Shown: positions 11,805 to 21,158 of the stretch, one piece after another
Numbering within the stretch: the first letter of the stretch is position 1
Layout: every line of letters begins with the position of its first letter
Notes under the pieces: generated by a model
The model's input: the letters and a program-made list of their open reading frames with translations, nothing else
The model's database searches: none
Told to the model about the DNA's origin: nothing
Assembly: GCA_963693305.1 (NCBI GenBank)
Contig: OY855903.1
Coordinates: forward strand, 51,483,150 to 51,547,149
Length of the DNA stretch: 64,000 nt
From: Meandrina meandrites
Taxonomy: Eukaryota > Cnidaria > Anthozoa > Scleractinia > Meandrinidae
Reading direction: 5' to 3'
Position numbers and translations under genes: made by a program

Positions 11805-14800
11805 ATGGAGGGTGTAAAGGAGTATTTATTGTCAAAGTATTTCAGTTCGTTTGGCTACATTGTAGCTGTTCTTCACCTTCCAGCTTTAGTAATATTTCTG
11901 GGGTTCACAGTACAACTGAGAACCAGCGAACGTCGAACATTTCGCTGTCCGTCTTCTCCCGATTTTCGTGACGACTGTTTGGCGCAGTATGACGAGCAGT
12001 ACAACTCTCCTTTTCCACTCTATGGATTTGTTCTGTTGTGTTTTGGTCCTCAATTGGCTGTGTGCATCGCTTACTCCTGGTGCTTTGTTAAATCACGAGT
12101 TGACGAGCTAGAAACTGCCTTGAAGGCAGATCCAGAAAACCCTCGCCGCAGGCCAAGAGTCACAACTCGCCGAGTGTTTTACTCGTACCTTCTTCATCTC
12201 CTTGTGCGACTTTTACTGGGGATTTTGTTTATAGTGTTACAGAACTTTGAGTTTTATCCAAATAGCTTTCCAACGAAATTCGTCTGCGTTTCTGCAACCG
12301 TAAAGCCCATCGTAAATTCCACGAATTTCAATACGACAAAAGATTCAGTCCATTCAGCCATTGACTGTGACAATTCTGTTGGATCTGACAACGCAACCTG
12401 GGGGAAGGGAATTTGGATAGTGAACATTCTGTTTGCATTGCTCGTGTTCGGCGAGTTGTGCTATATTTTAGCGCGAGGAGTACCGTGCAACGAGTTCACC
12501 TTCGACTCCGAATTTTGTCAAAGACACCTTTTCAACAAGAGTAGTACTCCAGTCACGCTGCATGAGACCACATTGCGCATGAAAAGACGAATACGCGAAG
12601 ACACCGAAGTTCTAGAACCTTTGATTGCTCAACCCGAACTCGAAAACAACAGACTTTTGGATGACGTTTTTGTTGATCTTGTCATTTACACGGGAAGAGC
12701 GGAACACGAGTTTACAGACTTGTTAAGAAGACACGAAATATTTGACATCTATTTGAAGCCCCAACATGGATCAGTACCCATAAAGAAACTTGAAGAGTTA
12801 TTTCTTCCCAATGAAGATACCCAAAATCCTCGCAGAATTCTTGTAGTTGGACGCCCAGGGATCGGAAAGTCTTTGCTATGTACGAAACTGTCGCGTGACT
12901 GGAGCAATAATGATCTGTTGCGTGACGGTAACAAAAGATTTGAACATTTGTTCCTGTTCAAATTCAGATGGTTCAATACTGCAGCAACAACGAACATTTC
13001 TCTCAAGCAGTTATTGAGTCGTGTATATTCAGAAGGAAATATAGACAGCAAAGTTTTCCAGGAGGTCTTAGATAACCCTGAGAAAGTACTTTTTATATTT
13101 GATGGCCTTGATGAATTTAAGCACCATGAGAGCTGTTTGGAGGAAGAGCAAGCACAAGGTGGAAATAGTCCAACAGAGGAAATGCCATTCTCTGCACTGT
13201 ACATCAAATTAGTGAAAGGAAAACAGCTTTCTGGAGCCACAGTTCTGACAACTTGCAGACCCAATGTGGTGCAGAGTATTTCAGGGCAGAAATTTGACAG
13301 GAGGGTTGAGATAATGGGATTTACACCAGAGAAAGTTCAGGAATATGTACACAAATTTTGTGGGCATGATGCAGAGACAGTGAACAAAATATGGGGGCAT
13401 ATCAGCAGCAATTTAGAGTTGTTGTCTCTGTGTTACATTCCTGTGAACAGCTTCATTGTTTGCTCCCTTTTGGAAAAGTTGATTACACTCCAAGACCAGA
13501 ATTCAGGAAGTACTTTGCCAACAACTTCAACTGAAGTTTATGAAGCAGCTCTCAGATTGTTTATTTTCAAGCATCATCCAGAATTTAAGGGTAAACTGTT
13601 AACAAAGAATTACCTTATGGGAAATGTTGCCTTCTCAGATACTATAGAAGAAACCTTATCCCAAGTGGGATCATTGGCAAAAGCAGGAATAAAAGAAAGG
13701 CGACTGGTGTTTGATTCAACAGAAGTACAGGGAATTGAAAACTGTGGCTTGTTTAACCGTATGCCAGACAGTGAAATTTCACTTTGTAGATTTAGTTCTC
13801 ACTTCTGTTTCATTCATCTGACACTCCAAGAGCTACTTGCTGCCAGAGAAATTGCAAAGATAGAGCCCAGTGACCTAAGTGCATTCATCTTCTCAAATGT
13901 CTCAGATCCAAAGTGGCATCTTGTCATTCAGTTTGTGGCGGGTCTTCTCCGTGGCCAGGAAAATGAAGCAGTTAACAGCTTTGTGAGCATTCTTCATGAG
14001 TCTTTGACCGAGGAGCCTCCATTGTCAGATGAAACAAAACAGAAGGCTATATTAATGATGAAGTGTTTGTATGAGTACAATAATGAAACAACTGTGGAGA
14101 AGGCAGCTTCTGAACTACAGAAGAGCAGTAAGTTTAGAAACAAAATAGATTTGTCTCATTGTCAGGTAACACCTGCTGACTGCACAGCAATTGTGTATTT
14201 TATAAAGCATGTGCATGAACTCACCGAGTTGGACCTTTCTGGTAACAAAGTAACAGGTCAAGGTGTAGCACATCTTTGTGATGCATTAAAAGATGTAAAT
14301 TGTAAACTCACTGAGCTGGACCTTAGTTTTAACAATATAACAGACCAAGGTTTATCACACCTGTGTGATGCACTAAGAGATGTAAGTTGTAAACTCACCA
14401 AGTTGAACCTTGGTCATAACAATCTAGAAGACCAAGGTGTATTACACCTGTGTGATGCACTAAAAGATGTAAATTGTAAACTCACCGAGTTGAACCTCTA
14501 TCATAACAATATAACGGACCAAGGTGTTTCATGCCTGTGTTATGCACTAAAAGATGAAAATTGTAAACTCACTAAGCTGAACCTCCGTGGAAACAGTGTA
14601 ACAGAACAAGGTGTATCACACCTGTCTAATGCACTAAAAGATGTACGGGTTCATTGGAAGCTCACTGTGTTGAACCTTACTGAGAACAAAATAGGAGACC
14701 AGGGAGTATCACACTTGAGAGATGCACTAAAGAATGTAAATTGCAGTTTCACTGATTTGAATATTCGTTATAACAATATAACAGACCAAGGTGTGTCATG

Positions 14801-15668
14801 GCTGAGTGATGCATTGAAAGATGCAAATTGTAAACTCACTAAGTTGAATCTTAGAGGGAACTGTTTAACAGACCAAGGTGTCTCGTGCCTGTGTAATGCA
14901 CTAAAAGATGAAAATTGTAAACTCACTAAGCTGAACTTTAATGGTAACCAAATAACTAACCAAGGCGTTTCATTCCTGTGTGATGTGCTAAAAGATGTAG
15001 ATTGTAAACTTGATAAGTTGGACCTTAGTGATAACAAGATTGAGAGTCTTGGTGCGTCACATCTGTGCGATGCACTAAAAGATGTGAATTGCAAACTCAC
15101 TAAGTTGGACCTTGGTTGTAACAGTCTAACAGACCAGGGTTTAACATACCTGTGTGATGCACTAAAAGATGTTAATTGTAAACTGACCAAGTTGCACCTT
15201 AATTCAAACAAAATAACAGAGCAAGGTGCATCAGACCTTTGCGGTGCACTAAAAGATGTAAATTGTAAACTGACTAGCTTGGACCTTCATTTTAACTGTA
15301 TAAGAGATCAAGGTGTATCACACCTGTGTGATGCCCTAAAAGATGTAAATTGTAAACTCACTAAGTTGGACCTTGGTCATAACAATATAACTGACCAAGG
15401 TGTATCATACCTCTGTGATGCATTAAAACATGTTAATTGTAAACTCACTAAGTTGTACCTTACTTTTAATTTTGTAACAGTCCAAGGTTTATCACACCTG
15501 TGTGCTACACTAAAAGATGAACATTGTAACCCCACTAAGTTGGACTTAAGGTTTAACAATATAACACCTAAAAGTGAAGCACACTTGCATTGTGCACTAA
15601 AAGATGATTTAAAAGAAAATGATTGTGAACTAATTATGGGAGGGCAGAACCTGTGGGAAATGATGTAA
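11805..15668 (+). CDS. Four-helix membrane NACHT-LRR receptor (1287 aa), intact
   Basis: A single uninterrupted exon. Residues 1-225 hold four hydrophobic helices (about 17-38, 71-93, 124-146, 203-223). The loop between helices 1 and 2 has Cys48 and Cys58; the loop between 3 and 4 has Cys161, Cys188 and N-glycosylation sequons near 171 and 196. A basic intracellular loop lies at about 95-123. A linker with the VFVDLVIYTGRAE motif leads into a NACHT ATPase: Walker A GRPGIGKS at about 349-356, Walker B FIFDGLDE at about 430-437, then the sensor-like LTTCRP stretch. From about 805 to 1285 follow about 16 leucine-rich repeats of 29 residues (consensus LTKLDLxxNxITDQGVSHLCDALKDVNCK). The NACHT-LRR part is that of innate immune NLR proteins. 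The helical module resembles connexin/pannexin/LRRC8-type channels in layout; this assignment is inference. The ATG at 11805 places about 16 residues before helix 1. A polyadenylation motif AATAAA lies at 15924. Confidence 0.93.
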   Translation: MEGVKEYLLSKYFSSFGYIVAVLHLPALVIFLGFTVQLRTSERRTFRCPSSPDFRDDCLAQYDEQYNSPFPLYGFVLLCFGPQLAVCIAYSWCFVKSRVDELETALKADPENPRRRPRVTTRRVFYSYLLHLLVRLLLGILFIVLQNFEFYPNSFPTKFVCVSATVKPIVNSTNFNTTKDSVHSAIDCDNSVGSDNATWGKGIWIVNILFALLVFGELCYILARGVPCNEFTFDSEFCQRHLFNKSSTPVTLHETTLRMKRRIREDTEVLEPLIAQPELENNRLLDDVFVDLVIYTGRAEHEFTDLLRRHEIFDIYLKPQHGSVPIKKLEELFLPNEDTQNPRRILVVGRPGIGKSLLCTKLSRDWSNNDLLRDGNKRFEHLFLFKFRWFNTAATTNISLKQLLSRVYSEGNIDSKVFQEVLDNPEKVLFIFDGLDEFKHHESCLEEEQAQGGNSPTEEMPFSALYIKLVKGKQLSGATVLTTCRPNVVQSISGQKFDRRVEIMGFTPEKVQEYVHKFCGHDAETVNKIWGHISSNLELLSLCYIPVNSFIVCSLLEKLITLQDQNSGSTLPTTSTEVYEAALRLFIFKHHPEFKGKLLTKNYLMGNVAFSDTIEETLSQVGSLAKAGIKERRLVFDSTEVQGIENCGLFNRMPDSEISLCRFSSHFCFIHLTLQELLAAREIAKIEPSDLSAFIFSNVSDPKWHLVIQFVAGLLRGQENEAVNSFVSILHESLTEEPPLSDETKQKAILMMKCLYEYNNETTVEKAASELQKSSKFRNKIDLSHCQVTPADCTAIVYFIKHVHELTELDLSGNKVTGQGVAHLCDALKDVNCKLTELDLSFNNITDQGLSHLCDALRDVSCKLTKLNLGHNNLEDQGVLHLCDALKDVNCKLTELNLYHNNITDQGVSCLCYALKDENCKLTKLNLRGNSVTEQGVSHLSNALKDVRVHWKLTVLNLTENKIGDQGVSHLRDALKNVNCSFTDLNIRYNNITDQGVSWLSDALKDANCKLTKLNLRGNCLTDQGVSCLCNALKDENCKLTKLNFNGNQITNQGVSFLCDVLKDVDCKLDKLDLSDNKIESLGASHLCDALKDVNCKLTKLDLGCNSLTDQGLTYLCDALKDVNCKLTKLHLNSNKITEQGASDLCGALKDVNCKLTSLDLHFNCIRDQGVSHLCDALKDVNCKLTKLDLGHNNITDQGVSYLCDALKHVNCKLTKLYLTFNFVTVQGLSHLCATLKDEHCNPTKLDLRFNNITPKSEAHLHCALKDDLKENDCELIMGGQNLWEMM
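14220..15640 (+). repeat. 87-bp tandem repeats encoding receptor LRRs
   Basis: About 16 coding units of mostly 87 bp, each carrying a version of GATGCACTAAAAGATGTAAA and TGTAAACTCAC. Units are moderately diverged, and two of them (near 14640 and the last) are longer. The frame is preserved throughout. Minus-strand open frames across this stretch are mirror artefacts of the repeat. Confidence 0.95.
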
Positions 15669-16192
15669 TGTAGCTCAGGTTATTTATTTTGTTATTTTTT
15701 TAAATGAACTATGTAAGGATAACTGAAGAGAAAAACCCTCTAGCTAGATAGCCGTATTGAACAGTTCTTTGGCTGACCAATTGTTTATTAAACAACCATT
15801 TCTTAACCTGTTATCTTGAGCAACTGATCTTTATATAATATGATCTAATACACTGGAAAATTTTGTGCACTTGATCATGGCACATGTTCACACTTAAATT
15901 TATGATTGTTATAATTCCATAATAATAAATTGTTCAGTATTATGTTTGATAGATTTAATTCATAGTTAATAGAGGGAAATGGTTTGCAAGCCCGGCAAAC
16001 ATCAAAAGAGCAAACAAAGAGGCCAAGATTTAGGTTGGAAGGTTCATGACCATGCACATCTTTTGTTTTGCGCTCATACACTATGCATGAATTACATAAT
16101 CACAATGTACCAAGACGGTGTGCCATAAACTGACTCACAGATAAGCCACATCTTTACCAAAATTGCCATTCAAAATTGGGTGTGCGACTTAG
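15669..16192. other. 3' flank of the first receptor gene
   Basis: AT-rich sequence with polyadenylation-like motifs ATTAAA at 15787 and AATAAA at 15924. No further gene is visible before the SINE. Confidence 0.5.
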
Positions 16193-16492
16193 GAGGCGCG
16201 GTGGCCTAATGGTTAGTGCGCTGGACTCCGGATCGGGCGGTCCAGGTTCGAACCCTGGCCGGGGCACTGCGTTGTGTTCTTGGGCAAGATACTTTACTCT
16301 CATAGTGCCTCTCTCCACCCATGTGTATAAATGGGTACCGGCGAATTTACTGCTGGGGGTGACTCTGCGATGGACTAGCATCCCATCCAGGGGGGGGAGT
16401 AGCAATACTCCTAGTCACTTCATGCTATAGAAACCGGGGATAAGCTCCGGCCTGATGGGCCACTAGGCGCGTATGCAGACTTTACCTTACTT
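16193..16492 (+). mobile_element. Full-length tRNA-derived SINE
   Basis: The head looks like a tRNA with RNA polymerase III boxes: A box TGGCCTAATGG at 16202-16212 and B box GGTTCGAACCC at 16245-16255. The body follows with GTTGTGTTCTTGGGCAAGA, CATAGTGCCTCTCTCC, GCGATGGACTAGCATCCCAT and a 3' end at ATGCAGACTTTACCTTA. Partial relatives lie at 8911-9090, 57820-58612 and as remnants near 60300-60540. It is non-autonomous and would depend on a LINE for movement. Confidence 0.9.
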
Positions 16493-16618
16493 ATTGGAAA
16501 AGATGCTGTAAATTTCCAGTGTTCACATTATCGTACCTTGAATCTTCACTCCTTACTGTACATCCTTGACAAAATGAGCAACTCTCAAAAGTTGCCATGC
16601 AGGATAGACTTTGATTTA

Positions 16619-17097
16619 CAGTCGAACCTCTATTAAGCGGCCACCCATTAAGCTGCCACCCCCTAATAAGCGGCCAGTTACTAAAGTCCTGAAACTATTG
16701 TCAGTATACCGGTAATACTGTAAATAAAATCCTTTTTAAGCGGCCACCTCTATTAAGTGGCTGCGGCCATCTTTCTGCCGGCCCGATGAACTTTCTTCTA
16801 TTGATTTTACCCCTATTTAGCAGCTAGTGAATGTAATGTACCATGTTTGACGATGTTTGGATTTATTTTCAACAAGCTCGGACAGTGACGGCTGATAAAA
16901 TCATTCAAACACAGGTTATGGTCGTATTCATGTGATTCCATTATTCCCTTTCACGTTATTTTGTATTGAAATAATGTAACCTTTTCAAATGGCCTTATGC
17001 CAATTTCTAATGAACCCCTATTAAGGGGCCAACCTCTATTAAGCGGGCAGTTGCTATTCTGCAGAGGGTGATCACTTAATAGGGGCTCTAAGTACTG
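16619..17097. mobile_element. TA-flanked MITE, Tc1/mariner-like
   Basis: TA dinucleotides flank both ends (16617-16618 and 17098-17099). The left end begins CAGTCGAACCTCTATTAAGC and the right end is a diverged complement (…CACTTAATAGGGGCTCTAAGTACTG). Copies of TATTAAGCGGCCAC recur inside. The CAGT terminus and TA target suggest mariner; no transposase was seen. Confidence 0.65.
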
Positions 17098-17771
17098 TAG
17101 TTTTACAAACCATTGAAATGGCTGCATGGTCAGCACCAAGAATGCGGACTCTTGCCAAGCTTTATAAGTCCAATGAGAAAGTGTGCGATTCATGGACTTC
17201 CGGTCATTTATGCTTAAATATGATTGGCTGAAAATTTGGAAGTGAGAACTCTGTGCATCCCTAAAAAATCAGACCTGGCCAGAGGTTTCGAAAGCTATAG
17301 ACATGTGCAATTCAACCAGAAGTCTGATATTTTCGGACTTCAAATCATTCTCAACGCCAGAGCCTTAAGTATTTTTGGCCTTCGTTTTTTTCACCATCAG
17401 TCATGCGCAAAAGACAACTCTGGGGTTGAGAGAATGACTTCAAATCAGATCTTTCCAGTCTGCCAAGATAACTTGATGGCTCTGAAGCTGAGAATGGATC
17501 TTTCCAGGGTCGCTTGTTTCCCAAATGCTCAGTGGTCAAGGGAATAGAGGACTCTGGGTACAAAGGTGTGGTGTCAAGTTTTCCATTGTCCAATCTAAGT
17601 AATGCCGTGTTATTAAGCTCTGGGTGTTCTGTAGAATGTGCCTGTAATGTGGCATGTGCATGGAATGTGTGAGTTGGAAGTATCTCTTTTTCACTTTGAA
17701 AAGCTCTTTCTAGTGCTGTGGAAAGCCACAAGTATAATTTTGTTTCAACAGTCTATCACAATGTTAATAGG

Positions 17772-17990
17772 TTTTGTGTGTGATCAGGACCATGACTCAG
17801 TGTACCCTTATGGGAGGTCTCCAATTGCTGTAGGTTACAAATGTAGTGTTTGTGTGTGGCCAGGACCATGGCTCAGTGTTTCCTTATGGGAGGTGTCAAA
17901 TTGCTGTAGGTTAAAAATGTAGTGTTTGTGTGTGGCCAGGACCAAGACTCAGTGTTCCCTTATGGGAGGTGCTGTAGGATAAAAATGTCG
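17772..17990. repeat. Three tandem copies of a 76-bp unit
   Basis: CAGGAC recurs at 17785, 17861 and 17937, exactly 76 bp apart. The first two units agree closely; the third has a short deletion before GCTGTAGG. Confidence 0.85.
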
Positions 17991-18086
17991 TGTTGTGTTT
18001 GACCATGTCAAGTGAACGTAAGATGTCCTTAGTCATAAAAAAAACAAGCTGCTTTCGAATCCGAAATAAGAAAGACTCTCCGTGCA

Positions 18087-18360
18087 ACAACTACATAAGG
18101 AAAGGCCCTATTTACATGGAAAGTGGATGATCCTAGCACTAAGACCCATCACTAGGAAAGGCCCTATTTACATGGAAAGTGGATGATCCTAGCACTAAGA
18201 TAGTACACTTTCCGTGTAAAATAGGATGAACCTAGTGCCAGGATCATCCGAGCGCGATATGTTTTCAGCTTTCAGTTTACATGCGAAATGTTTCATTTGA
18301 TCCTCAGATAGATTGATCCTAGCGCTAGGATGATCCTAGTGCTAGGATCATCATCTTTCC
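18087..18360. repeat. Cluster of direct and inverted copies of a GATCCTAG-rich repeat
   Basis: The block GGAAAGGCCCTATTTACATG with its following GATGATCCTAGCACTAAGA occurs twice in direct orientation (about 18100 and 18156). An inverted version follows (TTTCCGTGTAAAATAGGATGA). Palindromes of type GATCCTAGCGCTAGGATC close the cluster. It is probably a fold-back element or several nested ones. Confidence 0.6.
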
Positions 18361-18744
18361 ATGTTATTCATATCAATTCCCGCTCTTATATATATTTTGA
18401 CTGTGTTTTAATAATCCTTATATTTTTATGCATAAGGCACCCCTTACCTATCTTAAATTTGGAGGAAGAATTGATTCCGCGTTTTGCAGACCTAAAAGAA
18501 TGTTAGAAAGTGGCCACAATGGATCACAACGGATCTGAAAGAACTGGCCCTCTAACGGACCACAAAACACCTAGTACGTAATATTACTCTCGGTGCGCAA
18601 ATCAAAATATTAAGCAAGAATAGGTCCAAATAGGATAAGTCGGTCTTTTTTTTTGTAGCGGTTGTTCCACTGAAAAACTTTTGTGTTGTTATTAGTGTAA
18701 CAACTGAAAATAATACTCGACTGAAACTCTGAAAAAGTTTGAAT

Positions 18745-18819
18745 GGCCGTTTTTATACTAGAGACGCGTTACCCGTCTGGACGAGCATCGGCAAACATTT
18801 TGTAATTCGTCCGGTTATC

Positions 18820-18850
<31 letters not shown>

Positions 18851-18930
18851 GTTACCCGTCTAGATGAGCTACTTTTCGAAATTCGTCGTTCAAGACGGGT
18901 TTCGAAAAGTAGCTCGTCTAGACGGATAAC

Positions 18931-18961
<31 letters not shown>

Positions 18962-19036
18962 GATAACCGGACGAATTACAAAATGTTTGCCGAAGCTCGT
19001 CCAGACGGGTAACGCGTCTCTAGTATAAAAACGGCC
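18745..19036. mobile_element. 292-bp palindromic MITE, copy 1
   Basis: The element is almost a complete inverted repeat running from GGCCGTTTTTATACTAGAGA to its complement. AAT target duplications lie at 18742-18744 and 19037-19039. The length equals the copies at 19084 and 39764. A 3-bp duplication recalls PIF/Harbinger transposons, but the target is AAT/ATT and not the usual TWA. There is no transposase; frames inside it are spurious. Confidence 0.9.
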
Positions 19037-19083
19037 AATGAGGATCATGTACCTTTCATTAGCTGTTTTAGTTGCAGGAGATT

Positions 19084-19158
19084 GGCCGTTTTTATACTAG
19101 AGACGCGTTACCCGTCTGGACGAGCTTCGGCAAACATTTTGCAAATCGTCGGGTTATC

Positions 19159-19189
<31 letters not shown>

Positions 19190-19375
19190 GTTACCTGTCT
19201 AGACGAGCTACTTTTCGAAACGCGTCTTGAACGACGGATTTCGAAAAGTAGCTCATCCAGACGGGTAACGCGTCTTTTGCCCGTCTTTATACTAGAGACG
19301 GATAACCGGACGAATTACAAAATATTTGCCGAAGCTCGTCCAGACGGGTAACGCGTCTCTAGTATAAAAACGGCC
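19084..19375. mobile_element. 292-bp palindromic MITE, copy 2
   Basis: The same termini and length as copy 1, flanked by ATT at 19081-19083 and 19376-19378. It sits only 47 bp from copy 1, each with its own target duplication, so these are two independent insertions and not a tandem duplication. Confidence 0.9.
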
Positions 19376-19604
19376 ATTGTTACTGTCGTTGCAGGACAGT
19401 ATTCCGTGCATGCGCAGTAAGTCGGAAAAGGTTTGAATTGATGCGAGACCGAAATAGAGAATTGTTCACCTATCGGTCCCCACGTTCCGCAACGGCAAAG
19501 GTCGCCATTTTAGAGTGGCCCTACCGCGGTGTCCGGTTTAATGGTTTAAATTCCCCACGTATGAGCTTTCAAACACGTGGGGATGCCACACCGAATTGCG
19601 GTCG

Positions 19605-19735
19605 TTTCGCCCGATGGTGCCTTCGCCCGAAGACGTTTCGCCCGATCTCAGAGTGGATTTGCCCGAAGAAAAAGTCGATTCGCCCGGACCAAGAGTCGAT
19701 TCGCCCGGACTAAGAGTCGATTCGCCCGGACTAAT
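19605..19735 (+). repeat. CGCCCGGA-rich repeat, inverted partner at 27128
   Basis: It contains GTTTCGCCCGATGG followed by three 22-bp units of type GAGTCGATTCGCCCGGACTA. A nearly identical copy lies in reverse orientation at 27128-27255. Frames through it give arginine-rich repeats and are not considered real. Confidence 0.8.
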
Positions 19736-19778
19736 AAAAGTGTGTTTTGTTTGCTTAACTTAATCAAACATATAGCAT

Positions 19779-20095
19779 TGAAACGAACAAGTTATAACTT
19801 TCACTGTTGAAACGAACAAGTTATAACTTTCACTGTTGAAACGAATAAGTTATCACTTTCACTGACAATGGAGCAGGGATTAGTAAGGTTAAGCGAGGTC
19901 CGTGTTCAAAGCGTCGTGCGGTTCGAATGTTCATAAGTTTGAATATAAAGTTAAGCGAGGACAGCGACGCTTTCATGTTCAAAGCATCTATTCACGTATT
20001 CACAAGTTTGAATAAAAAGTTAAACACGGTTTTATGTTCAAAGCGTCTGCTCGCATTTTCACAAGTTTGAATGAAATGTTAAGCGAGGTCTTCCG
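19779..20095. repeat. Two short tandem arrays (29-bp and ~70-bp units)
   Basis: First come three copies of a 29-bp unit containing AACAAGTTATAACTTTCACT (about 19779-19866). Then about three diverged copies of a longer unit containing GTTCAAAGCG, CACAAGTTTGAAT and GTTAAGCGAGG (about 19890-20095). Confidence 0.75.
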
Positions 20096-20171
20096 TTCCT
20101 GCCAGACAAAGAGATTCCAGCTGCATTTATCCAACTTCGGGGAACAGCCACTACCGACTCCTTAAAGAAGC

Positions 20172-20402
20172 TGGGGCCCGTTTCTCGAAAGCCCCGGAAA
20201 CTTTTCGGGCCCGTAAAAACATTTTTTGTTATTTGTATCTTAAAAACAGAGAAGCATATAGGCCCGAAACTTTGTATGAAGAGAACCTCTGTTCATATTA
20301 AAAATATCATGGCATTAAACAGCTCTGTAGTCACAAGGTTTGAGATTTTGCTATGGCTTTCCGGGTGCGAAAACTTTTCGGGACTTTCGAGAATCGGGCC
20401 CC
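20172..20402. mobile_element. Short inverted-repeat element with GGGGCCCGTTTCTCGAAAG ends
   Basis: The left terminus GGGGCCCGTTTCTCGAAAG and the right terminus CTTTCGAGAATCGGGCCCC are complementary with small differences. Inner copies of AACTTTTCGGG lie near both ends. The size, about 230 bp, fits a MITE. No coding content. Confidence 0.7.
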
Positions 20403-20411
20403 TGGTCCGTA

Positions 20412-20912
20412 CGGTGGCCCATATAGGACATGAGCAATTTTTTTTTCGATTGAAATTTTAACTCAAATTTCAGTTACAAAAATTCGTATTGTGTAATTGT
20501 CTAAACGTACAACTCGGATTTATACTAAAAAATCTTAGTTGTAAACATCATTCAATGTACAACTCGGATTTTTACCGCAAAAATCCGAGTTGTTGTGGTA
20601 AAAATCCGAGTTGTGTTTTTGAAAATTTAACAACTCGGATTTTTGTGTTAAAAATCCGAGTTGTGTTTTTGGAAATTTAACAACTCGGATTTTTGCAGTA
20701 AAAATCCGAGTTGTGTTTTTGGAAATTTAACAACTCGGATTTTTGCGGTAAAAATCCGAGTTGTAAATTGAACGATGTTTACAACTAAGATTTTTTAGTA
20801 TAAATCCGAGTTGTACGCTTAGACAATTACACAATACGGATTTTTGTAACTGAAATTTGAGTTAAAATTTCAATCGAAAAAAAAAATTGCTCATGTCCTA
20901 TATGGGCCACCG
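20412..20912. mobile_element. 501-bp TA-flanked fold-back element with internal hairpin array
   Basis: TA flanks lie at 20410-20411 and 20913-20914. The ends CGGTGGCCCATATAGGACAT / ATGTCCTATATGGGCCACCG are perfect complements, and complementarity continues for about 90 bp with few differences. The centre holds about four ~50-bp units, each with CAACTCGGATTTTTG and its complement, so each unit is itself a hairpin. No coding content. Confidence 0.85.
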
Positions 20913-21158
20913 TAGGTCCGCTACTTAAAGTCCACGTGGATTGAAAGCTCGATCTTCCCCCCTAAGGCCTGGAGCGTATATGGACAGGCTGTCCGGACGA
21001 ATAACGACCTCGAAGGGTGGCACCACGGTCTAAATCGACGCGCCGGGGGCAAGGTGCACATCCCGTTTTACATCCTAGTACAGCATTTGCACAAAGAAGC
21101 AAAGTTGCTCAGAGCATGCAGTAAACTTTACGGACCAGTTAATGTTCGGTCATCTTAA

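Larger units (their letters stand above)
17098..18744. other. Intergenic DNA with small repeats
   Basis: No coding region with recognisable motifs. It holds a 76-bp tandem array at about 17772-17990 and a palindrome-rich cluster at about 18087-18360. Open frames on both strands at 17224-17731 have no family signature. Confidence 0.4.

Noticed and set aside
12749..15559. Minus-strand proteins of 60-171 aa over the first receptor
   Set aside because: They mirror the coding strand's codon bias and LRR period; no independent motifs.
16193..16265. Functional tRNA gene
   Set aside because: The tRNA-like head continues into a SINE body repeated elsewhere in the window, and the cloverleaf is imperfect.
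19082..19351. 89-aa protein in the MITE
   Set aside because: The frame exists only because of the palindromic element and recurs as the tail of the broken receptor.
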